Source of the DNA: Acidaminococcus hominis
GTDB taxonomy: Bacteria > Bacillota > Negativicutes > Acidaminococcales > Acidaminococcaceae
DNA: 36,287 bases
Assembly: GCF_900291475.1 (NCBI RefSeq)
Contig: NZ_OLMM01000001.1
Span: 128,501-164,787, forward strand
Reading direction: 5' to 3'
The translations under genes were made by a program, and so were the position numbers. The notes beneath the pieces are model-generated. The model saw only the letters and a list, made by a program, of their open reading frames with translations, was not told where the DNA came from and made no database searches. Below are positions 32,901 to 36,287 of this stretch, in pieces. Each line of letters starts with the position of its first letter. Position 1 is the stretch's first letter.

Positions 32901-34859
32901 GATATTAGCGGCGGCAGTGTTACCGCAGAAAATATCTACGGCGGTTATGTAACCAAAAGCACAGAAGAAAGCTCGGCTGACGTGAGCAGCCATGTGTTTG
33001 AAAACGAAGTAACCCTTGGCAGCGGCGTAACGGCTGATAATGTCATTGGTGCGTACACGACTATGCCTGGTGATACCTATGGCAATACTGTTACGGTGGA
33101 AGGCGGTACCATCCAAAAGAACCTGATTGGCGGCAAAACGCCAAGTGGTGAAACTACTGGCAACACCCTGAATATTTCTGGCGGTACCATCGGCACCACC
33201 GAGGCTGTAGATGATGACGGCAATCCCATTACCAACGGCAACCTGATTGCCGCAGGCTATACGGATAACGGCGCAGCCGATAGCAACACCGTCAACGTCT
33301 ATGCCGGTACTCTGGGCCACATGATGAGCCTCTACGGCGGCTACAGCACCACCGAAAGCACCGGCAATACGCTGAATCTCTACACCAAGGACAACACGGT
33401 AGAAAATCTGGGCTATTTCCAGACCCTGAACTTCTACGTGCCAGCAAACGCCAAGGCTGGGGATACCATGCTGGAGGTTACGGGCACCGCCGACGTTCAC
33501 GGCGCAGCCATTAACGCCGGGGTGGAGGATACCACCCAGCTGAACCCGGGCGAAGTCATCAACCTGATCCACGACGGAAATAGCGAAATCAACACCAAGG
33601 ACACCAGCTACGCCATGATGGACGGCAAGGACATCGTTACCGACGCCGCCTTCCTCCAGCGTCGGGCTTACATTAAGCCCCAGGACGCCAACACCATTGT
33701 CCTGTATGTGCCCATCGACAGCCAGCCCATTCTGCACCCGGATACAGAGGTGATCGCTGACGGCCAAGCCAATGCTGCTAGCACGGTAGCCAATGGCTCC
33801 GATGCCGCCGTCACCGACGGTCTCCAGGCAGCCCTGACCGCCTGGGGCGAAAGCCACGAAGCCGCTCGGCTTCGGGAAGACGACCATGCCGCCATGGATA
33901 TGATGGGCAGCCCCTACATTTCCAGCCCGGCAGGTATGAGCATCAGACAAAGCACTTCCATGGTGGCCGCTTCACCCCTTGACGCCGCAGACGCCAAAAA
34001 CGCCAACGTAACCCTCAGCGCAGAAGAAATCGCAGCTAGAGAAGAACGGGATGTAGAAGCCAAGTTTACCCCCTACGTCATGCTGGGTGGTCACAACCTG
34101 CGCTACAACAGCAGTTCTACCGTGGATACCAATGGTTTCAACGGCGAACTGGGTTTTGTCCGGAGAATCTTCAAGAAAGACTACGCCGACACCATCATGC
34201 CCTTTGTAGAATACGGTACCGGCAACTACACCAGCTACAAAAACGGTACCCGGGGCGACGGCAGCCAGCGGTATGTAGGCGCCGGCATCCTCCTTCGCAG
34301 AGACCAGGAAAACGGCGTCCACTACGAAGGCCTGGTGCGGGCCGGCCGCCTTAACGGCGACTATGCCGGCCGCATTGCCGGCTACCGCACCACCTATAAC
34401 TCCGGAGCAGGCTACATCGCCGCTCACGCCGGCCTGGGCAAGATTTACCGCCAGGACAGCAACGACTACAACCTGTACGGCAAATTCTTCTATTCCCATC
34501 TGGGCGGCGACAGCGTCACCCTGCACAGCAGCTTAGGCAGCGCCGATTACGAACTGGACAGCGTCAATTCCTATTGGACCCGCTTGGGCTTCCGGTGGAC
34601 CAAACATCTGGATGAAGACACCACCACCTTCTACGCCGGCTTAGGTTGGGATTACGAATTTGACGGCAAAGCCACCGCCCGGTATAGAGACTACACCACC
34701 CCCGACGCCAGCATGAAAGGATCCAGCGAATTCCTGGAATTAGGTTGGCAGAGCAAAGTTACGAAAGAGAACCCCTGGGGTGCCGATGTGAGAGTCACCG
34801 GGTGGAACGGAGTGAAACAAGGCTTCACATATGGTGTAACGATTACAAGACGTATGTAA
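29952..34859 (+). CDS. Classical (type Va) autotransporter with repetitive passenger and C-terminal beta-barrel
   Basis: Large secreted surface protein of 1635 aa. The ATG at 29952 gives a long basic signal region (MGNNNGRKQHSFRQRKQLLT), a hydrophobic core (VLVLSSILGMGLYAVP) and cleavage near AWA-ETK. Longer starts upstream lack a better site. The passenger has many repeats of the form YGGYS..(G/A).VS.N.V.L, as expected for a beta-helix presented outside the cell. From about residue 1370 (FTPYVMLGGHNLRYN) to the end it is an autotransporter barrel, with strands such as FYAGLGWDYEFDGKA, FLELGW and FTYGVTITRRM. No protease or lipase motif is seen, so an adhesin-like role is the best guess. The coding sequence is AT-richer up to about 33,000 and GC-rich after it, suggesting a mosaic gene with an exchanged passenger. 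Confidence 0.88.
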   Translation: MGNNNGRKQHSFRQRKQLLTVLVLSSILGMGLYAVPAWAETKTISGDEVKVETKTSGVQTTAINLDNGGIGSKTSASGNTLTISGGTIPASGPGSNIFGGVVASNLNSAATTVSNNSLTIAGNTAIGQEGGKVFLFGGFLSDYKATKEPTVETVGEPQVDNDKEQFTISGNTVTAAAVKNAGEVSVYGGAQGIPDDPQSIWIHRYYFDAGTASVVKNAVYLGTTAQKEADGTYSKEGITENTISTIKDNFYSKVYGGYATQGTAANNTIIARNIGLNDIMVGGMNYFGEANSNAVTFSGSYGYDAVIIGGFSEANYLCPNGDVKYNTVSITDSISHMVIGGSAYANANRQGGDFETAYLGFSAIENHVTIQGDSSIDGVFGGMSHGGAVSNTVDVISGSVANIWGGYSEGMFEWNGSSISAEKNSVTIGKKDGSTKPIIGSTVIGGQATFENAIQNQVQIYSASVGDEEASLPVTVSRSDSYSHWSEFRQITHTIADGVATNISDGDDFDGGQAIDNHVSINDSTIGTEISNIYGGYSGLNASTNTVTLTNTTAALGTETPDYNWTKLEARGIFGGKSEEGNVSQNTVTLDNSSVYGDTSLYGGLSFEGNVSDNNVIVKNNSEVGVDSLYGGYSHFEGTVEKNSIQLEKSTLTENASLYGGYAGHDAVSNNKVSLSQMDKSQVAAIYGGYSHGYSKDDFYEAKNNEVNIEATELTNLEQLYGGYAYNGNVSGNKVNLKEATITGDNLELAVASGNNSYAKDNALSIDTSTITGLSQIYGSKNDETTSDNKFSITGSDLAFSNSNSSTLIGAYGRTVSNNTFSISDSRVSNMLMLVANNANENALDNSTTLTNAKISGLQMLVNAYANETSENNKLTISGGSLTYETETNGEPIPPEASLLIGGKGNIMAHNNQLEITGTSITDAQTIYAGESDNVALENQLTITTANISGASTIAGGKSSGLSQYTYEGLTVLRDPCAYWNKVDISGGSVTAENIYGGYVTKSTEESSADVSSHVFENEVTLGSGVTADNVIGAYTTMPGDTYGNTVTVEGGTIQKNLIGGKTPSGETTGNTLNISGGTIGTTEAVDDDGNPITNGNLIAAGYTDNGAADSNTVNVYAGTLGHMMSLYGGYSTTESTGNTLNLYTKDNTVENLGYFQTLNFYVPANAKAGDTMLEVTGTADVHGAAINAGVEDTTQLNPGEVINLIHDGNSEINTKDTSYAMMDGKDIVTDAAFLQRRAYIKPQDANTIVLYVPIDSQPILHPDTEVIADGQANAASTVANGSDAAVTDGLQAALTAWGESHEAARLREDDHAAMDMMGSPYISSPAGMSIRQSTSMVAASPLDAADAKNANVTLSAEEIAAREERDVEAKFTPYVMLGGHNLRYNSSSTVDTNGFNGELGFVRRIFKKDYADTIMPFVEYGTGNYTSYKNGTRGDGSQRYVGAGILLRRDQENGVHYEGLVRAGRLNGDYAGRIAGYRTTYNSGAGYIAAHAGLGKIYRQDSNDYNLYGKFFYSHLGGDSVTLHSSLGSADYELDSVNSYWTRLGFRWTKHLDEDTTTFYAGLGWDYEFDGKATARYRDYTTPDASMKGSSEFLELGWQSKVTKENPWGADVRVTGWNGVKQGFTYGVTITRRM

Positions 34860-34873
34860 ATGTGAAATAAGGT

Positions 34874-34923
34874 AAAAAAAGCATTCCGCCAGAAGTATAG
34901 AACTTTTGGCGGAATGCTTTTTT
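34874..34923 (+). terminator. Terminator of the autotransporter gene
   Basis: AAAAAAGCATTCCGCCA pairs with TGGCGGAATGCTTTTTT, followed by T residues, 14 bp after the stop codon. Confidence 0.92.
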
Positions 34924-34924
34924 G

Positions 34925-35600
34925 TGTGAAATCGGGGGATTGGATGGGGGCTGACAGGTAGTGCTGAAGAAAAAGGACGACGTACTACAGTTTCTACGAA
35001 ACTGTGCGGTGCTTTTTCAGAATATATGGCGGCGCCAGCGCCGCAGAAGGAGCCTTCCCCACCCAGGGCCTTGGATTCTTGGTGTGGCCTGTCCCTCCCC
35101 TTCCTCATAGGCGGGGAGGGCATGGGGTAGTGCTGGCCGGGACTGTAGATGTTTTTGATAGCGAATGTAGTGGTAAAGCTATCGTAACGATTAACAATTG
35201 ACCAGTAGTGGCTATAGAACGCTTCCTGCAAGCGTGTAGGAAGTGTCGCCATAGGCGACGATAGAAGTTTATCAAAGCTTTTCGCGGCGCCGGCGCCGCG
35301 TCTGCCTTCCACTTACCAGTGCACTGCTTGGCGTGCACTGGAGAAGGGGAAGGGTGGCTGCGCCCAAGAGTAAAACGCAGCCGGGATGGGGTTCAAAAGT
35401 AGGCTGCCTGCACCACACCCGTTGAGAACGTCGACCAAAAATCCGGTACAGAGTTTTCTCCAGCTAAAAATTGCCCTTGGGCAATTTTTCTGTAGTTGCT
35501 TCTCAAACCCCGGCACCAGTGCTAGACCCTGCCGACCGTACTGTTATTAAAAATTCGCGAGGATTCCCTGCACCAGCACCAGGAAGTTCGCTGACCGTAC
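34925..35600. repeat. Repeat island VI (R3, inverted R2 pair, central hairpin; no gene)
   Basis: R3 hairpin in minus orientation at about 34985-35025 (CAGTTTC/GAAACTG). GGCGCC hairpin at 35030. Minus-oriented R2-like block 35048-35133, almost the same as at 29190. Central hairpin CTTCCTGCAAGCGTGTAGGAAG leading into GTCGCC/GGCGAC and GATAGAAGTTT (35222-35270). Plus-oriented R2 module from 35303, with stems AGTGCAC/GTGCACT and GGCTGCG/CGCAGCC. A small AAAAATTGCCC/GGGCAATTTTT hairpin follows at 35465. Confidence 0.6.
35303..35462 (+). repeat. R2 structured module, plus orientation
   Basis: GCCTTCCACTTACC, stem AGTGCAC/GTGCACT instead of TGTTCGC/GCGAACA, GGGGAAGG, second stem GGCTGCG/CGCAGCC, GGATGGGGTTCAAAAGTAG, then GACCAAAAATCCGG. 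Both stems changed by compensatory substitutions relative to the copies at 8765 and 29424. Confidence 0.6.
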
Positions 35601-35620
35601 TGCATCTCCCCCCACAACCA

Positions 35621-35674
35621 AAAAAGACAGCCTGTGTGCCAATGGGGGTGGCAACACAGGCTGTCTTTTTCAAA
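35621..35674. terminator. Bidirectional terminator hairpin
   Basis: AAAAAGACAGCCTGTGT pairs with ACACAGGCTGTCTTTTT around a GCC/GGC-extended loop. A- and T-runs on both sides allow it to work in either direction. No protein gene ends here on either strand. Confidence 0.8.
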
Positions 35675-35880
35675 AACAAAACGGGAAAGGAGGCAGGATT
35701 CGTTCCAAGGGGAGGGAACATACCTGCGGGGGATAGGTTATCGCCGCAGAACTCCATGGGGGAGAAGCTCTGCTAAAGCCGTGGATTTCTCGTCCTCCGT
35801 CCACAAGTGAAAAACGCATGTCCGTCAATAATGAATTACCTATACCTTGTGAAATCGGTTCCTAGAAATTCATTGCTTGT
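35621..35880 (-). ncRNA. Candidate small RNA (about 260 nt) with own promoter and terminator
   Basis: On the minus strand a TATAAT (35892-35887) with a weak -35 (TTGTAT, 16 bp away) precedes about 210 nt without a convincing gene, ending in a strong terminator. The terminator stem GACAGCCTGTGT/ACACAGGCTGTC (35626-35670) is followed by T residues. Predicted structure includes GTTCC-CTCCCCTT-GGAAC, a hairpin with a C-rich loop, and an unpaired CCTCCTTTCCC complementary to ribosome binding sites, plus GTGGA/TCCAC and GCAGA/TCTGC stems. C-rich loops of this kind are used by several Firmicutes regulatory RNAs. It does not look like 6S, SRP, tmRNA or RNase P RNA. Confidence 0.4.
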
Positions 35881-35892
35881 ATCTTTATTATA

Positions 35893-36144
35893 ACATGAAT
35901 AAAATGAAATACAACACACTAAAGTGTTAACAAAGCAATTTTCCAGCTTTTCCAGGCTAATACCTGGACCAGCAACCCCAGAACCCGTTCTAATCGCTTC
36001 TGACAGCCCAAACACTGCCTTGTCCGCAAGTCCCATTCCCGGCATATTTTATTTTCCTTTATCGCATAAAAAGCAAGAAAAAACGCATAAAAACTGATAA
36101 AAAGATAAAAGGGTAAATTGCAAGTTGAATTTGAACAACTATAA
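35893..36144. other. Intergenic region before the IS30 element
   Basis: No gene seen. The segment 36110-36140 (GTAAATTGCAAGTTGAATTT) resembles an IS30-type terminal inverted repeat, so the IS boundary is probably near 36110. The remainder is AT-rich single-copy sequence. Confidence 0.4.
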
Positions 36145-36287
36145 TCAAGAAACACACTCAATAGCATAAACTTCATCGAGGAATGCATCAAATAGCTCTG
36201 ACGGCGTATGGTAGCCCAAAACACGACGTGGGCGCTGGTTCAGCGTATCTGCCATGTTCAGGATATCCTCATCAGAGAACCGCTCTA
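36145..36287 (-). CDS. IS30-family transposase, C-terminal fragment (runs off the window)
   Basis: The last 47 residues of a minus-strand frame that continues past the window. It reads ERFSDEDILNMADTLNQRPR, then RVLGYHTPSELFDAFLDEVY, ending at TGA 36145-36147. N-x-R-P-R-x-x-L-G-x-x-T-P-x-E-x-F is the typical C-terminal signature of IS30-family DDE transposases. Start and catalytic residues are outside the window, so integrity cannot be judged. Confidence 0.8.
   Translation of the reverse strand, partial: ERFSDEDILNMADTLNQRPRRVLGYHTPSELFDAFLDEVYAIECVS

Noticed and set aside
35621-35880. 6S RNA, SRP RNA, tmRNA or RNase P RNA
   Set aside because: No long closing helix between 5' and 3' ends and none of the conserved cores of these RNAs; kept only as an unassigned small RNA candidate.

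Overview
The window looks like a chromosomal segment of a diderm Firmicute of the class Negativicutes, possibly Acidaminococcaceae or Veillonellaceae. The evidence is the combination of Firmicutes features (SAM-I riboswitch, strong AGGAGG ribosome binding sites, an ECF-type S component, DUF1294 and DUF1893 proteins) with outer-membrane type V secretion proteins. One of these, a YadA-type trimeric adhesin, carries an SLH domain, which Negativicutes use to tether the outer membrane to peptidoglycan. Most genes are GC-rich with C-ending codons. The genus is inference, since no rRNA is present.

Layout. 1-607: a repeat island. 608-1641 (-): two uncharacterised genes; the upstream one appears to have lost one A just after its start codon. 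2099-7521: a YadA-like adhesin gene split by an IS3-family element (2950-4253) with a TAG target duplication; removing the element restores the reading frame exactly. 7561-9100: a large repeat island. 9111-11595: a SAM-I riboswitch operon with a MetQ-type methionine-binding lipoprotein and an M20 metallopeptidase. 11600-12649 (-): a Fic-domain protein whose promoter lies inside a 14-bp-arm palindrome. 12787-13519 (-): a decayed LysR regulator divergent from a heterodimeric ABC exporter (13628-17196). 17197-18553: a repeat island that ends in five 154-bp tandem repeats, each carrying a ribosome binding site and start codon, leading into a PAP2/BcrC-type phosphatase. 19544-21004: nicotinate phosphoribosyltransferase. 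21335-26689: an apparent operon with an ECF S component fused to DUF1893, a second heterodimeric ABC exporter, a DUF1294 membrane protein and a small basic protein. 26750-29660: a repeat island interrupted by a second IS3-family element (27218-28947). 29952-34859: a classical autotransporter. 34925-36287: another repeat island, a candidate small RNA on the minus strand, and the C-terminal end of an IS30-family transposase.

The most unusual content lies between the genes. At least three families of structured repeats recur. R1 is a multi-hairpin unit of about 160 nt. R2 is a two-stem module whose stems covary between copies. R3 is a short hairpin starting with CCAAAAACACC-like sequence. R2 modules usually occur as an inverted pair around a central hairpin, so most islands look like copies of one compound, palindromic-type element. 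Compensatory changes in the stems suggest the RNA or single-stranded DNA fold is maintained. I do not recognise these families. The 154-bp tandem array appears to have amplified one R3 arm together with the leader and first codons of the phosphatase gene.
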